Shown here: in pieces, positions 18,376 to 27,541 of the stretch
Numbering within the stretch: position 1 is the first letter of the stretch
Layout: the number at the start of each line of letters is the position of its first letter
DNA from: Clostridium sp. C8-1-8
Lineage (GTDB): Bacteria; Bacillota; Clostridia; Clostridiales; Clostridiaceae
Assembly (NCBI RefSeq): GCF_009928445.1
Contig: NZ_JAABNO010000017.1
Coordinates: 1-64,000 of the forward strand
DNA length: 64,000 nt
Direction: 5' to 3'
Notes under the pieces: generated by a model
The model's input: only the letters and a program-made list of their open reading frames with translations
The model's database searches: none
What the model was told of the DNA's origin: nothing
Translations under genes and position numbers: made by a program

Positions 18376-18507
18376 GGCTATGTTCAAGAATAATGTTGAA
18401 ATTAAATGGTTAAGAAGGAGATGCTATATGAGCGAGCTATTAGCGCAAGCTCATCTAAGCATCGGATGACTGACCACTTAATTTCAACACAGTGCTTTAA
18501 CATCTCC
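18376..18507. repeat. Family 2 MITE-like palindromic element, intact copy with target duplication
   Basis: The element starts GGCTATGTTCAAGA and ends TTTAACATCTCC. Its ends are inverted repeats of about 37 bases, sharing TGTTGAAATTAA and TGGT. It is flanked by the perfect 8-bp direct repeat ATTCGATA (18368-18375 and 18508-18515), the mark of transposition. It has no transposase. An AAGGAG motif and ATG inside it open a 13-codon reading frame (18428-18469). The rest of the 18214-18600 gap shows nothing else. Confidence 0.85.
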
Positions 18508-18600
18508 ATTCGATAAAAAAATTTTAACGTCATATTTAAAATTATCACAAATTATGATAAGATTTTCAATTGTAGTATAGTTCATAAGGGGGATATTTAA

Positions 18601-19347
18601 TTGATTAATTTAGCCTTACTCTGTATTTCAGGTTTTATTGCAGCCTTTGTTGATTCCATTGCTGGTGGCGGTGGTCTCATAAGCCTTCCAGCTTATATGC
18701 TTTTTGGATTACCTCCACATATTGCTCTTGGTACTAATAAGTTTTCATCAACCACCGCAGCACTTACGTCATCCATTCGCTTTATAAAGGAAGGAAAAGC
18801 GGACCTATCCTTATTAAAGTTCATTGTACCTTTTACTTTTGTAGGTTCTGTTTTGGGGGTTAAGTCCGTATTAATAATAAATCAAAGTTTTCTTACTCCT
18901 CTAGTTATGATTTTAGTTTTAATTGTTGGAGTATACTCATTATTCTCAAAAAATCTTGGTCTTGAAAGCCACTATAGAGGAAAGACAAGAAATCTTATTA
19001 TAGTAGGAACCATATTCGGATTTTCACTAGGCTTCTACGACGGCTTTTTTGGCCCAGGAACTGGATCATTTTTAATCTTTGGTTTTATAAAGATATTTAA
19101 ACTAGACTTTGTAGAAGCAAATGCCAACTGCAAGATATTAAATTTCACTTCTAACATAGCTGCGCTAATTACCTTTGCTATAGAAGGAAAGATAAATTAT
19201 TTTTACGGAGTTTTAGTAGCATTATTCATGATATTGGGTGCACTTATTGGCTCAAAGATTGCATTAAAGAAAGGCGCTAAGCTTATAAAGCCAGTATTTG
19301 TCACAATGTCTCTTGCCGTTTCCATTAAAATGCTTCTTTCGCTATAA
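18601..19347 (+). CDS. TSUP (TauE/SafE) family permease
   Basis: A 248-aa membrane protein with about eight helices. The TSUP/DUF81 hallmark is the glycine-rich start DSIAGGGGLISLPAYMLFG (about 18-36) and its repeat in the second half, FYDGFFGPGTGSFLIFGF. Family members move sulfonates, sulfite or other organic anions; the substrate here is unknown. The start is TTG at 18601 with an AAGGGGG site eight bases upstream. It is monocistronic, ending in a terminator. Confidence 0.9.
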   Translation: MINLALLCISGFIAAFVDSIAGGGGLISLPAYMLFGLPPHIALGTNKFSSTTAALTSSIRFIKEGKADLSLLKFIVPFTFVGSVLGVKSVLIINQSFLTPLVMILVLIVGVYSLFSKNLGLESHYRGKTRNLIIVGTIFGFSLGFYDGFFGPGTGSFLIFGFIKIFKLDFVEANANCKILNFTSNIAALITFAIEGKINYFYGVLVALFMILGALIGSKIALKKGAKLIKPVFVTMSLAVSIKMLLSL

Positions 19348-19411
19348 ACCTTATTATTTCTACTATTAATATCAGAAATGATTGTTAAAACTTTTTATAA
19401 TTAATATTAAG

Positions 19412-19444
19412 AAACGCTAATCTCACTTTTTTAGCGTTTTTTTT
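19412..19444 (+). terminator. Terminator after the TSUP gene
   Basis: AAACGCTAA (19412-19420) pairs with TTAGCGTTT (19431-19439) and is followed by further T residues. It separates the permease from the maltose module. Confidence 0.8.
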
Positions 19445-19577
19445 AATATGATCATATTTATAAATATATATGAACAAATCATATTAAGTGCTCTATGGTT
19501 ATTTTTGATAAAACCCACATTTTAAATACTTATAATTTAGAAAATATTACAATAGCAAATATTTTAATGGTTAGATA

Positions 19578-19606
19578 TTGATTATGGAAATATAAAATGA
19601 TATATT
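19578..19606 (+). promoter_or_regulatory. Likely promoter of the GH65-GT35 operon
   Basis: TTGATT (19578-19583), a 17-base spacer and TATATT (19601-19606) give a good sigma-A promoter with a start near 19613, about 85 bases before the GH65 start codon. Confidence 0.55.
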
Positions 19607-19650
19607 ATACTTGTAAACATATTCATGGTTTATATTTTTTTAAAATTTTG

Positions 19651-19664
19651 TGCAATCGCTTGCA
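19651..19664 (+). promoter_or_regulatory. LacI-type operator or cre site
   Basis: The palindrome TGCAATCGCTTGCA lies about 40 bases after the predicted transcript start and 33 before the GH65 start. It fits LacI/MalR operators and also matches the CcpA cre consensus at 12 of 14 positions. The LacI-family gene at 23792 is the likely local regulator; CcpA is the alternative. Confidence 0.55.
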
Positions 19665-19697
19665 TGTTGTTCTAATAAATTTAAATGGAGGATTAGT

Positions 19698-21992
19698 ATG
19701 AGAAATTATATTTTGCATGATGAGTGGAAAATAATCGAAAAAGGATTTCATCCAGAAGAAAATAGAATATACGAGAGTTTTATGAGTTTAGGAAATGGCT
19801 ACATGGGTATGAGGGGAAATTTCGAGGAAGATTTTTCAGGCGATTCTCTTCAAGGTAGCTACATTGCAGGTGTATACTATCCAGACAAAACTAGAGTTGG
19901 CTGGTGGAAAAATGGTTACCCTGAATACTTTGCAAAGGTTTTAAACTCAGTTAATTATATTGGAATAAGAATAAAAATAAACGGTGAAAACTTAGATATA
20001 GCAAAATTAAAAGAAGTTAAAGACTTCTCAAGAGTTCTTAACATGAGAGACGGCTCTCTTGAAAGAAGTTTCGTTGCTGTTTCTAATGATGGTAAAGAAA
20101 CTAAGGTAGAAGTTAAAAGGTTTATAAGCCTTAAAGATAAAGAAGTTGCAGCTATCTCCTACTCTGTTACACCATTAAACTATGATGGCAAGATAGAATT
20201 TACTCCATATCTTGATGGAAACATAGTAAATGAAGATTCAAACTATGATGAGGTATTCTGGAATGAAGTGTCTCAAAAATCCACTCCTTTTTATGGAGAA
20301 GTTACAATGCAGACTAAAAAGACAAATTACTATGTAACTGCTGCTATGTCATATGATGTCTTCCTTGATGGTAACAATGCAAACGTTACTCCTGAGGTTT
20401 CCCATAGAAGTAAATACGCTGAAAATACTGTTTCTGTTTCAACACAAAAAAATAGTACAGCTACTTTATATAAATACGTTGGTGTTGCAAGCAATCGATA
20501 TTATGAAGAAGAACTTGTAATAGCTAAAGCTTACGATGCTGTTGAAAGAGCAAAAAATGCTGGTTTTGATAAGCTTTTTGCTGAGCACAGTACAAAATGG
20601 CATGAGCATTGGAATGAAAGTGATATCGTAATTAAAGGTGATGTTGCTGCTCAACAAGGCATAAGATTTAATATATTCCATATGACTGCTACTTATACTG
20701 GTGAAGATTCAAGGTTGAATATAGGACCTAAAGGCTTTACTGGTGAAAAATATGGCGGAAGTACTTACTGGGATACAGAAGCATATTGCATTCCTTTCTA
20801 TTTAAGTACAGCTGATGAAAAAATAGCTAGACAGCTTCTTATATATAGATATAACCAATTGGACAAGGCTAAAGAAAATGCTGCAAAGCTTGGACTAAAA
20901 GGAGCTCTTTATCCAATGGTAACTATGACAGGAGAAGAATGTCATAATGAATGGGAAATAACCTTCGAAGAAATCCACAGAAATGCAGCAATACCTTACG
21001 GTATATTTAACTATGTTAGATACACTGGTGATAAAAAGTATCTTGCTGAATACGGCTTCGATGTAATTCTTGAAACAGCTAGATTCTGGGTATCAAGATC
21101 TAACTATGTTCCTCAAAAGGACAAGTACATGATTCTTGGTGTAACTGGTCCAAATGAATATGAAAATAACGTTAATAATAACTGGTATACAAATACTATG
21201 GCAGCTTGGAATATATCCTACGCTTTAGAAACTTATGATTTCTTAAAGGAAAACTACCCAGCTGAACTTAAGTCTCTTGTTGAAAAACTAGGAATAACAG
21301 ATGATGAGCTTGCTCAAATGAAGGAAGTCTCTTCAAAAATGTACTATCCTATGATTGAAGAATTAGGAGTATTCTCTCAACAAGATAATTATATGGATAA
21401 AGAGCAGATTTTAGTGAAAGATTTAGATCCTTCAAATCTTCCTCTTAATCAAAAATGGTCTTGGGATAGAATTCTTAGAAGTTGCTTCATCAAGCAAGCA
21501 GATGTACTTCAAGGAATTTTCTTCTTAAGTGATAGATACGATTTAGAAACTAAGAAAAAGAACTTTGAGTTCTATGAACCAAGAACTGTACATGAGTCTT
21601 CTCTATCTCCATGTGTTCACTCAATAATAGCTGCTGAAATTGGAAATACAGAAAAAGCTTATGAAATGTATTTGAGAACCTCTAGACTTGATCTAGATAA
21701 CTACAATAATGATACTGACGACGGACTTCACATAACAAGTATGGCTGGAACTTGGATGTCAATAGTTTATGGTTTTGGTGGTATGAAGTTAAAAGATGAT
21801 ATGCTTCACTTCTCACCATTTATTCCTGAAGTTTGGGATGAGTATTCATTTAAAGTAATGTTTAGAGGTAACCTATTAAATATAACTGTTAATAAGAAAA
21901 ATATAATTATAAATCAAGAAAAAGGATCAAACCTTATTATAAAAGTTAATAATAAAGAATATGAATTAAATGGTTCAACTATAACCATTTAA
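19698..21992 (+). CDS. GH65 glycoside phosphorylase, probably maltose phosphorylase
   Basis: GH65 phosphorylases split an alpha-glucoside with phosphate to give beta-glucose-1-phosphate and a sugar. The 764-aa protein has an N-terminal beta-sandwich (about 1-280) with LGNGYMGMRGNFEE and YYPDKTRVGWWKNGYPEYF, an (alpha/alpha)6 barrel with WDTEAY (about 357), the catalytic-acid region HNEWEITFEEIHRN (about 417) and the phosphate-site motif HESSLS (about 631). The start at 19698 has GGAGG upstream; an earlier ATG-less opening to 19650 lacks one. The YPDKTRVGWW segment favours maltose phosphorylase over trehalose or kojibiose types. A GT35 enzyme follows by 23 bases and beta-phosphoglucomutase is nearby, fitting this role. 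Confidence 0.88.
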   Translation: MRNYILHDEWKIIEKGFHPEENRIYESFMSLGNGYMGMRGNFEEDFSGDSLQGSYIAGVYYPDKTRVGWWKNGYPEYFAKVLNSVNYIGIRIKINGENLDIAKLKEVKDFSRVLNMRDGSLERSFVAVSNDGKETKVEVKRFISLKDKEVAAISYSVTPLNYDGKIEFTPYLDGNIVNEDSNYDEVFWNEVSQKSTPFYGEVTMQTKKTNYYVTAAMSYDVFLDGNNANVTPEVSHRSKYAENTVSVSTQKNSTATLYKYVGVASNRYYEEELVIAKAYDAVERAKNAGFDKLFAEHSTKWHEHWNESDIVIKGDVAAQQGIRFNIFHMTATYTGEDSRLNIGPKGFTGEKYGGSTYWDTEAYCIPFYLSTADEKIARQLLIYRYNQLDKAKENAAKLGLKGALYPMVTMTGEECHNEWEITFEEIHRNAAIPYGIFNYVRYTGDKKYLAEYGFDVILETARFWVSRSNYVPQKDKYMILGVTGPNEYENNVNNNWYTNTMAAWNISYALETYDFLKENYPAELKSLVEKLGITDDELAQMKEVSSKMYYPMIEELGVFSQQDNYMDKEQILVKDLDPSNLPLNQKWSWDRILRSCFIKQADVLQGIFFLSDRYDLETKKKNFEFYEPRTVHESSLSPCVHSIIAAEIGNTEKAYEMYLRTSRLDLDNYNNDTDDGLHITSMAGTWMSIVYGFGGMKLKDDMLHFSPFIPEVWDEYSFKVMFRGNLLNITVNKKNIIINQEKGSNLIIKVNNKEYELNGSTITI

Positions 21993-22015
21993 AGTATAGA
22001 TTGGGAGGATTATTT

Positions 22016-23635
22016 ATGAGTAAATTACCTAATGTTGCATATTTCTGTATGGAATATGGTCTAGACGCATCAATAAAAACTTATGCTGGAGGTCTTGGTA
22101 TCTTAGCTGGAGACTACATGAAAGGTGTTAACGATCATGAGTTTCCAATGGTAGGTTTAGGGATAAAATGGAAACAAGGCTATACAGATCAAAGAATCAA
22201 TGAAGAAGGCAAACCTTATGACAGTTATACAAATCAAGATTATGATTGCCTTGAAGATACAGGTATAAAGGTTAAAGTAAAAATAAGACAAAGAGATGTG
22301 GCTATAAAGGTTTGGAAGGTTACAAAGTTTGGAGTATGCCCTCTTTACCTATTAGATACTGATATTCCTGAAAATGCTGACACTTGGATAACTGGTCAAT
22401 TGTACGGCTGGTTTGGCGAAGAAAGAATAGCTCAAGAAATGGTTCTAGGTATTGGCGGTGTCAGAGCTCTAAGAGCTTTAGGCTATGAAGCTGAAGTTTA
22501 CCACTTCAATGAAGGTCATGCTCTATTTGCTGGTTTTGAACTTCTTAGAGAAAAGATGGAAGCTGGACTTACTTTCGATGAAGCCTTAAAAGCAACTAAA
22601 GAAGAAGTTGTATTTACAACTCACACTCCAATAGTTGAAGGAAATGAGTCTCATACACTTGATATATTAATGTATATGGGTGCAAACAATGGTTTAACTG
22701 TTGAACAGCTTGTTAGCTTAGGCGGAGCTCCTTTCAACATGACTGTAGGTGCTTTAAAAATGTCTAGAATAGCTAATGCTGTTGCACAACTTCACATGGA
22801 AACAGCTAATAAGATGTGGGAAGGTGTAACTGACAGACCAGAAATCATAGGAATAACAAATGCTATACACACTCCTACTTGGGTAGATTCTGCTATGCTT
22901 GCAGCTGCTGATGGAGAAGGTGATCTTTGGGAAACTCATATGAAGAATAAGAGAGATCTTATAAAATTCGTAAATGAGAGAACTGGAGTTACACTAGATG
23001 CTGATAAGCTTTTAATAGGTTTCTCAAGAAGAGCTGCTCCATATAAGAGAAGTAACTTAATTTTTACTGATCCTGAAGTAGTAGAACCATTATTAAAGTC
23101 AGGTAAGCTTCAAATAGTATTCTCTGGTAAGGCTCATCCACTAGATGATACAGGAAAGAAGATAGTTGCTAATATAGTTGATATGACTAAGAAGTACCCT
23201 AACTCAGTAGTTTTCCTTGAAAACTATGATATGACAATAGGAAAGGCTCTTACTAGAGGTTCTGATGTATGGTTAAACAATCCAAGAAGACCTCTTGAAG
23301 CTTCAGGTACATCTGGAATGAAAGCTGCTATGAATGGTGTTCTTAACTGCTCTATCCTTGACGGATGGTGGCCAGAAGCTTGTGAACATGGAGTAAACGG
23401 CTGGCAGTTTGGTGATGGCAAAGGAGTTAGTGACTTTGCAACTCTTGAAGAATTAGATAATCATGATTTAAGAGCACTATACGATGTATTATTGTCAGAA
23501 GTAATTCCTACTTATTATGATAACAAAGATAAATGGATTGAAATGATGAAAGCTTCTATAGTAAGCTGCAGAGAAAAGTTCGCAGTAAAGAGAATGCTTG
23601 ATGAGTACTACAATCTTATGTATATAAAAAAATAG
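22016..23635 (+). CDS. glgP: Alpha-glucan (glycogen/starch) phosphorylase, GT35, short form
   Basis: The enzyme removes glucose from alpha-1,4-glucans with phosphate to give alpha-glucose-1-phosphate, using pyridoxal phosphate. The protein is about 539 aa, shorter than the classic 750-850-aa enzymes, and fits the compact 'alpha-glucan family phosphorylase' group. It shows PNVAYFCMEYGLDASIKTYA at the start and GTSGMKAAMNG (about 431), whose lysine would bind the cofactor. The ATG at 22016 follows GGGAGG; the frame opens slightly earlier at 22001 without a site. It is in one operon with the GH65 gene. Confidence 0.92.
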   Translation: MSKLPNVAYFCMEYGLDASIKTYAGGLGILAGDYMKGVNDHEFPMVGLGIKWKQGYTDQRINEEGKPYDSYTNQDYDCLEDTGIKVKVKIRQRDVAIKVWKVTKFGVCPLYLLDTDIPENADTWITGQLYGWFGEERIAQEMVLGIGGVRALRALGYEAEVYHFNEGHALFAGFELLREKMEAGLTFDEALKATKEEVVFTTHTPIVEGNESHTLDILMYMGANNGLTVEQLVSLGGAPFNMTVGALKMSRIANAVAQLHMETANKMWEGVTDRPEIIGITNAIHTPTWVDSAMLAAADGEGDLWETHMKNKRDLIKFVNERTGVTLDADKLLIGFSRRAAPYKRSNLIFTDPEVVEPLLKSGKLQIVFSGKAHPLDDTGKKIVANIVDMTKKYPNSVVFLENYDMTIGKALTRGSDVWLNNPRRPLEASGTSGMKAAMNGVLNCSILDGWWPEACEHGVNGWQFGDGKGVSDFATLEELDNHDLRALYDVLLSEVIPTYYDNKDKWIEMMKASIVSCREKFAVKRMLDEYYNLMYIKK

Positions 23636-23734
23636 TATAATTTTTACCAAGTAATATTTATAAACTTAAACCCTTGATAGTTTGATACTTTGAATATACA
23701 CCTAATTTATATACTGAATAATATCATTAACGAT

Positions 23735-23790
23735 AATAAGAATAAAAAAACCACTGAAGCGTCCTTCTTCAGTGGTTTTTTATTCTTATT
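23735..23790. terminator. Bidirectional terminator between glgP and the LacI regulator
   Basis: ACCACTGAAG (23750-23759) pairs with CTTCAGTGGT (23767-23776); with the flanking A and T tracts the arms extend to about 24 bases with one extra A. It serves the converging glgP (plus) and LacI-family (minus) genes, whose stop codon lies at its edge. Confidence 0.85.
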
Positions 23791-23791
23791 C

Positions 23792-24805
23792 TTATTCTAA
23801 TTTGTTGAAAGTTGATTCTCTCTCTACAAACTTGGTTTCTATTATATAATGATCTAACTCTTCTTCTTTCTGCTGTAATCTATCTATAAGAAGTTTTGCA
23901 GCATAGTATCCTAACTTTTTAGCATTGATATCAACTGTTGATAATGGTGGGTTTTGATATTCTGATAAAGGTATATTATTAAAACCAACTAACCATATAT
24001 CTTTTATCTTTTCTTCCTTAAGTCTTCTTGAAACACCAAAAGCCAACAAGTCATCTGTTGTTACTATTGCACTTGGTTTTTTAAAATTAATTATAGTTGA
24101 ACAGGCTTCATATCCATCTGTTTCTGTAAAGTCTCCCATTTGCATTATCAAATTTTCATCAAATTCAATGTTTGCCTCACTTAATGCCTCTTTATAACCA
24201 CTAAGTCTGTCCTTAGACATAGTTCTCTCAGAAGGCCCTCCAATAAAAGCTATATCCTTATGCCCTTTATCTATTAGTCTCTTTGTAACATCATACATGG
24301 CCCTTTTATTATCATTATCTACCCATAAAATATTCTCTGCTGTTTCTGGTCTACCTACTATAACAAAAGGGAAATTTCTTTCACTCAAGTACTCAACACA
24401 CTTATCCTCTGACCTAGTAGTAAGTAAAAGCATTCCATCAACCATTTTACTGTTTATATAATTAGCCAAGAAAGAGATCTCCTCTTCTTCATTTTTACTA
24501 AAGGTATAAACAATGGAGTACCCCATCTTCTGAGCATATATACTTATCCCTGTCATAACCTGAATGAAGAATGGATTTCTAAAAAGATCTTCTTCTCCAC
24601 TTGGTAGTATCAACCCAAGAATTTTCGTTACATTATTAGCTAAACTTCTTGCTATCACATTAGGATGATAATTTAACCTTTTAACCGTTTCCATAACTCT
24701 TTCTTTTGTTTCATCACTTATTCTAGGATTGCCAGCTAGAACTCTAGACACTGTGGATGGGGAAACGTTTGCTTCTCTGGCCACATCCTTTATAGTCACA
24801 TTCAT
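23792..24805 (-). CDS. LacI-family transcriptional regulator, MalR-like
   Basis: A 337-aa repressor with the LacI helix-turn-helix at the start (VTIKDVAREANVSPSTVSRVL, about 2-22, hinge to about 60) and a periplasmic-binding-protein-like sugar-sensing domain (about 60-335, with SAIVTTDDLLAFG). The frame opens at 24823, but ATG 24805 (MNVTIKDVARE) starts the family sequence and has GGGAGG upstream. Its location between the glucan phosphorylase operon and beta-phosphoglucomutase suggests it controls both through the palindromes at 19651 and 25387. Effector likely maltose or a related sugar; that is inference. Confidence 0.9.
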   Translation of the reverse strand: MNVTIKDVAREANVSPSTVSRVLAGNPRISDETKERVMETVKRLNYHPNVIARSLANNVTKILGLILPSGEEDLFRNPFFIQVMTGISIYAQKMGYSIVYTFSKNEEEEISFLANYINSKMVDGMLLLTTRSEDKCVEYLSERNFPFVIVGRPETAENILWVDNDNKRAMYDVTKRLIDKGHKDIAFIGGPSERTMSKDRLSGYKEALSEANIEFDENLIMQMGDFTETDGYEACSTIINFKKPSAIVTTDDLLAFGVSRRLKEEKIKDIWLVGFNNIPLSEYQNPPLSTVDINAKKLGYYAAKLLIDRLQQKEEELDHYIIETKFVERESTFNKLE

Positions 24806-24889
24806 TTTGAATTTACCTCCCATAAAAAAACACTAATTCCTCAACAATTAGCCATTTTTCACTCCTCATAATTTTCACTAAATCTTTAC

Positions 24890-24957
24890 TTAAATTCATT
24901 AAAGCATCTTGTGATTAACCACTTAATTTTAACATAATTTTTTTAACCTTAATTCTA
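24890..24957. repeat. Family 2 MITE-like repeat, right-end fragment
   Basis: CATTAAAGCATCTTGTGATTAACCACTTAATTTTAAC (split reading) aligns with the right end of intact copies, which read AAAGCATCGGATGACTGACC and ACTTAATTTCAAC. The left end is missing. The rest of 24806-25366 is AT-rich with no gene I can support. Confidence 0.5.
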
Positions 24958-25367
24958 TATTCTTTCTTCCGAATAACATAAAAATAACTCAATTAGAAAT
25001 ATTCATATAACAAAAATATTACTTTTCTAATAAGATAAACATTCTATTAACATTATACTACCAATAATGATAAAAAGCGAGGTTTGTTGACCTTTAATAA
25101 TCAAATTATAATAAATCACAAACATAAAAACTGTAAAAAGATTAAATTTATACTATAGTGTTTTTTTATAAATTTACTCTAATATATTGATGTACCGATT
25201 CATATTAAAATTTATATTTTCACAGCTTTCTCTAAGAATCCAGAGGAGTTTTGAAAATACATCTGAGATTGAAGTGGTCAATCTTTAATAGGTACAAAGT
25301 TATGTATTATTTTTTATAGTATTCTCTAATATTTCATAAGTGCTTTAATATTTATAGAAAATTTCTC

Positions 25368-25401
25368 TATAATATTTTATAATTAAGTTAAACGCTTAAA
25401 C
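25368..25401 (+). promoter_or_regulatory. Promoter region and operator of beta-phosphoglucomutase
   Basis: Two TATAAT hexamers (25368-25373 and 25378-25383) offer -10 boxes, with only weak -35 matches. Overlapping the expected start is the palindrome GTTAAACGCTTAAAC (25387-25401). Its AANCGCTT core matches the palindrome at 19651, so the same LacI-type protein may bind both. Confidence 0.45.
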
Positions 25402-25420
25402 ATTATGGGGGTAATAGTTT

Positions 25421-26065
25421 ATGGATGTAAAATGTTGTATTTTTGATTTAGATGGAGTAATAGTTGATACTGCAAAATATCATTATCTAGCTTGGAAACG
25501 ATTAGCTAATGAATTAGGTTTTGATTTTACTGAAAAAGACAACGAAAGATTAAAAGGGGTTAGTAGAATGGCTTCTCTAGAGATTTTACTTTCAATCGGT
25601 AAAGTATCTCTAAGCGAAGAAGAAAAAGTAGAGCTAGCTGCTAAAAAAAATGCTTGGTATGTTGAGTACATATCTAAAATGAATAAAGATGAAATACTAC
25701 CTGGTGTTGAAAACTTTCTAAGTACTCTAAGAGCATCTGGAATAAAAGTATCACTAGGTTCAGCTTCTAAAAATTCAATGATGATTTTAGATAACCTTGA
25801 ACTTACAAGATACTTTGACGCTATAATAGATGGAAACAAGGTATCTGAGGCTAAACCAGATCCAGAAGTATTTTTACTTGGAGCTAAAGAGCTAAATATA
25901 TCTCCTGAGTTTTGTGTAGTTTTTGAAGATGCTGAAGCTGGTATAGAGGCTGCTACAAGAGCCGGTATGAGATCTATAGGTATAGGTTCTCCTGAAACTT
26001 TAGGTAAAGCTACAAAAGTTGTACCTAACTTAGAAAATTCTGATTTAAATCTTTTAAAATTTTAA
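25421..26065 (+). CDS. pgmB: Beta-phosphoglucomutase
   Basis: The enzyme turns beta-glucose-1-phosphate into glucose-6-phosphate, the step needed after maltose phosphorylase. The 214-aa HAD-superfamily protein has motif I FDLDGVIVDTA (about 8-18) with nucleophile and acid aspartates, the cap segment LKGVSRMASLEILL (about 45-58), motif II SLGSASKNS (about 112), and motif IV VVFEDAEAGIEAA (about 165-178). Length and cap fit the family. A GGGGG site lies upstream of the ATG. It is monocistronic with a terminator after it. Confidence 0.93.
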   Translation: MDVKCCIFDLDGVIVDTAKYHYLAWKRLANELGFDFTEKDNERLKGVSRMASLEILLSIGKVSLSEEEKVELAAKKNAWYVEYISKMNKDEILPGVENFLSTLRASGIKVSLGSASKNSMMILDNLELTRYFDAIIDGNKVSEAKPDPEVFLLGAKELNISPEFCVVFEDAEAGIEAATRAGMRSIGIGSPETLGKATKVVPNLENSDLNLLKF

Positions 26066-26068
26066 GTA

Positions 26069-26150
26069 AAAACACACTGAGGCAATAGCTTCAGTGTGTT
26101 TTTTAATAATTTGTCTTTCCCAATTTATATTAGTAAAAACAAAGAGAGAT
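26069..26150 (+). terminator. Terminator plus family 1 repeat fragment (copy C)
   Basis: AACACACTGA (26071-26080) pairs with TCAGTGTGTT (26091-26100), followed by TTTT, ending pgmB. The sequence after it, TTTGTCTTTCCCAATTTATATTAGTAAAA, resembles the left half of the family 1 repeat seen after other terminators here. Confidence 0.65.
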
Positions 26151-26160
26151 CCTATCATTT

Positions 26161-26367
26161 TTATGCTATTACCTTAGATACTATTATAGCTACTCCAATT
26201 AACATTCCTGCTATAACTATAGCTACAGCAGTATTTTTGTTCTCTAATTCCTTATTAAAATCAGCTGGGATAACCTTATCAAAAACAACATACCCAATAG
26301 CCATAATAATTATACCTAATATTCCGAACAATAGGCTTAACCCAAGATTAGCTAAAACCGCCATCAT
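26161..26367 (-). CDS. DUF350 family membrane protein
   Basis: A 68-aa protein with two membrane helices (about 5-27 and 45-66). The middle FDKVIPADFNKELENKNTAV is the DUF350 signature (usually F-D-x-x-T/I-P-G/A-D-F-N-x-E-L). The function of the family is unknown; single-domain forms of this length are common. An AAGGAGG site precedes two adjacent ATGs. It converges with pgmB. The gap downstream of ComEA (26368-26635) shows no other gene. Confidence 0.82.
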   Translation of the reverse strand: MMAVLANLGLSLLFGILGIIIMAIGYVVFDKVIPADFNKELENKNTAVAIVIAGMLIGVAIIVSKVIA

Positions 26368-26635
26368 AACCCCTCCTTATACATTTACTATAATTTTACC
26401 ATATAATACTATATTATTGAACAAATTTTACTTTGCAAATCATCACTTTTTATATCCATAGTAATAGATGTTCCAGTTCTATAATTTATAAGCTTATTAT
26501 CAACTATTTTATGAATTGATTGTAATTTTATCTATCTATATCTTATCTTTAACTGACATATCTATATACAAATTATATTAAAACATAGCATTAGTTTTAG
26601 AGAGTTTACAACTTATCAGTGATATTATACCATGT

Positions 26636-27316
26636 TTAATTAACACTTATCTTATCCTTTATCTTTTCAAATAGTTTATCACCTATTCTATCTACCTTTT
26701 TGATGTCATCTATAGTCTTAAATCCATTATTTTTTTGTCTATACTCTATAATCTTTTCTGCTGTAACAGCTCCTATACCAGGAATCTTATCTAACTCTTC
26801 CTTAGAAGCTGTATTTAGATTTACTACTGCTCCACTATCACTAACAACTGATGAAACACTTACCTCTTTATTACTTGCTGTAATATTGTTTGTACCGACT
26901 TTATCTTTGCTGCCAATCACTATACATTCATTATTCACAAGCTTCTTTGCTTGATTAATTGATGATAAATCTGCTTTATCTGTTAGTCCACCTGCTTCCG
27001 TTATAAGATCTTTTACTATACTTCCTTCATCTAGATAATATACATCCGCCTTTCTTACTTCTCCTTTAATCTCAACTACTACTTTCTTTGCTTGGGTATT
27101 ACTGTCCGTATCAGTAGTTTCTTTTTTACTACTACCAGCCTCTTTTTTATCACCTTTTGAAGCTTTAGCTTCCTTTTGATCAACGTCAACAAACATGTCT
27201 TCCATATCTTTCTGTGTTAAATTTTTTTGCCTTGTGTTAAAATAACCTATAGTTATGAATGTTATAAAAAATAACACCATAACTGAAGCTCCGATTATTT
27301 TTTCTCTTTTTTTCAT
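26636..27316 (-). CDS. comEA: ComEA-like helix-hairpin-helix DNA-binding protein
   Basis: ComEA proteins are membrane-anchored DNA receptors for DNA uptake. The 226-aa protein has an N-terminal membrane anchor (about 7-25), a charged, low-complexity linker (about 40-75), an SLBB-like domain (about 78-135, with GEVRKADVYYL and GSIVKDLI) and two helix-hairpin-helix motifs at the end (LNTASKEELDKIPGIG and DDIKKVDRIGDKLFEKI). A GAGGTG site precedes the ATG. No comEB/comEC lies beside it in this window, so a competence role is inference from the family. Confidence 0.9.
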   Translation of the reverse strand: MKKREKIIGASVMVLFFITFITIGYFNTRQKNLTQKDMEDMFVDVDQKEAKASKGDKKEAGSSKKETTDTDSNTQAKKVVVEIKGEVRKADVYYLDEGSIVKDLITEAGGLTDKADLSSINQAKKLVNNECIVIGSKDKVGTNNITASNKEVSVSSVVSDSGAVVNLNTASKEELDKIPGIGAVTAEKIIEYRQKNNGFKTIDDIKKVDRIGDKLFEKIKDKISVN

Positions 27317-27541
27317 CTTATATCACCTCATTTTATAAAGAAAAATACATAGTTATGCAATATATAGTAACAGTAATGTACTCTATAACCTACTATTTTA
27401 ATTTTTATATAAAAGTTAAAAATATTAATAAATTTATACGCTTTATTATTTTGATTATTGCCAAATAAGCAAAAATATATAGCAAAATTTGTATAAATTT
27501 GATATACTTAAATCTATTGAATAAATATGCGGGGGATACAT

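Noticed and set aside
26096..26461. Plus-strand frame of 121 codons
   Set aside because: It is opposite the DUF350 gene, which has a clear ribosome binding site and signature.
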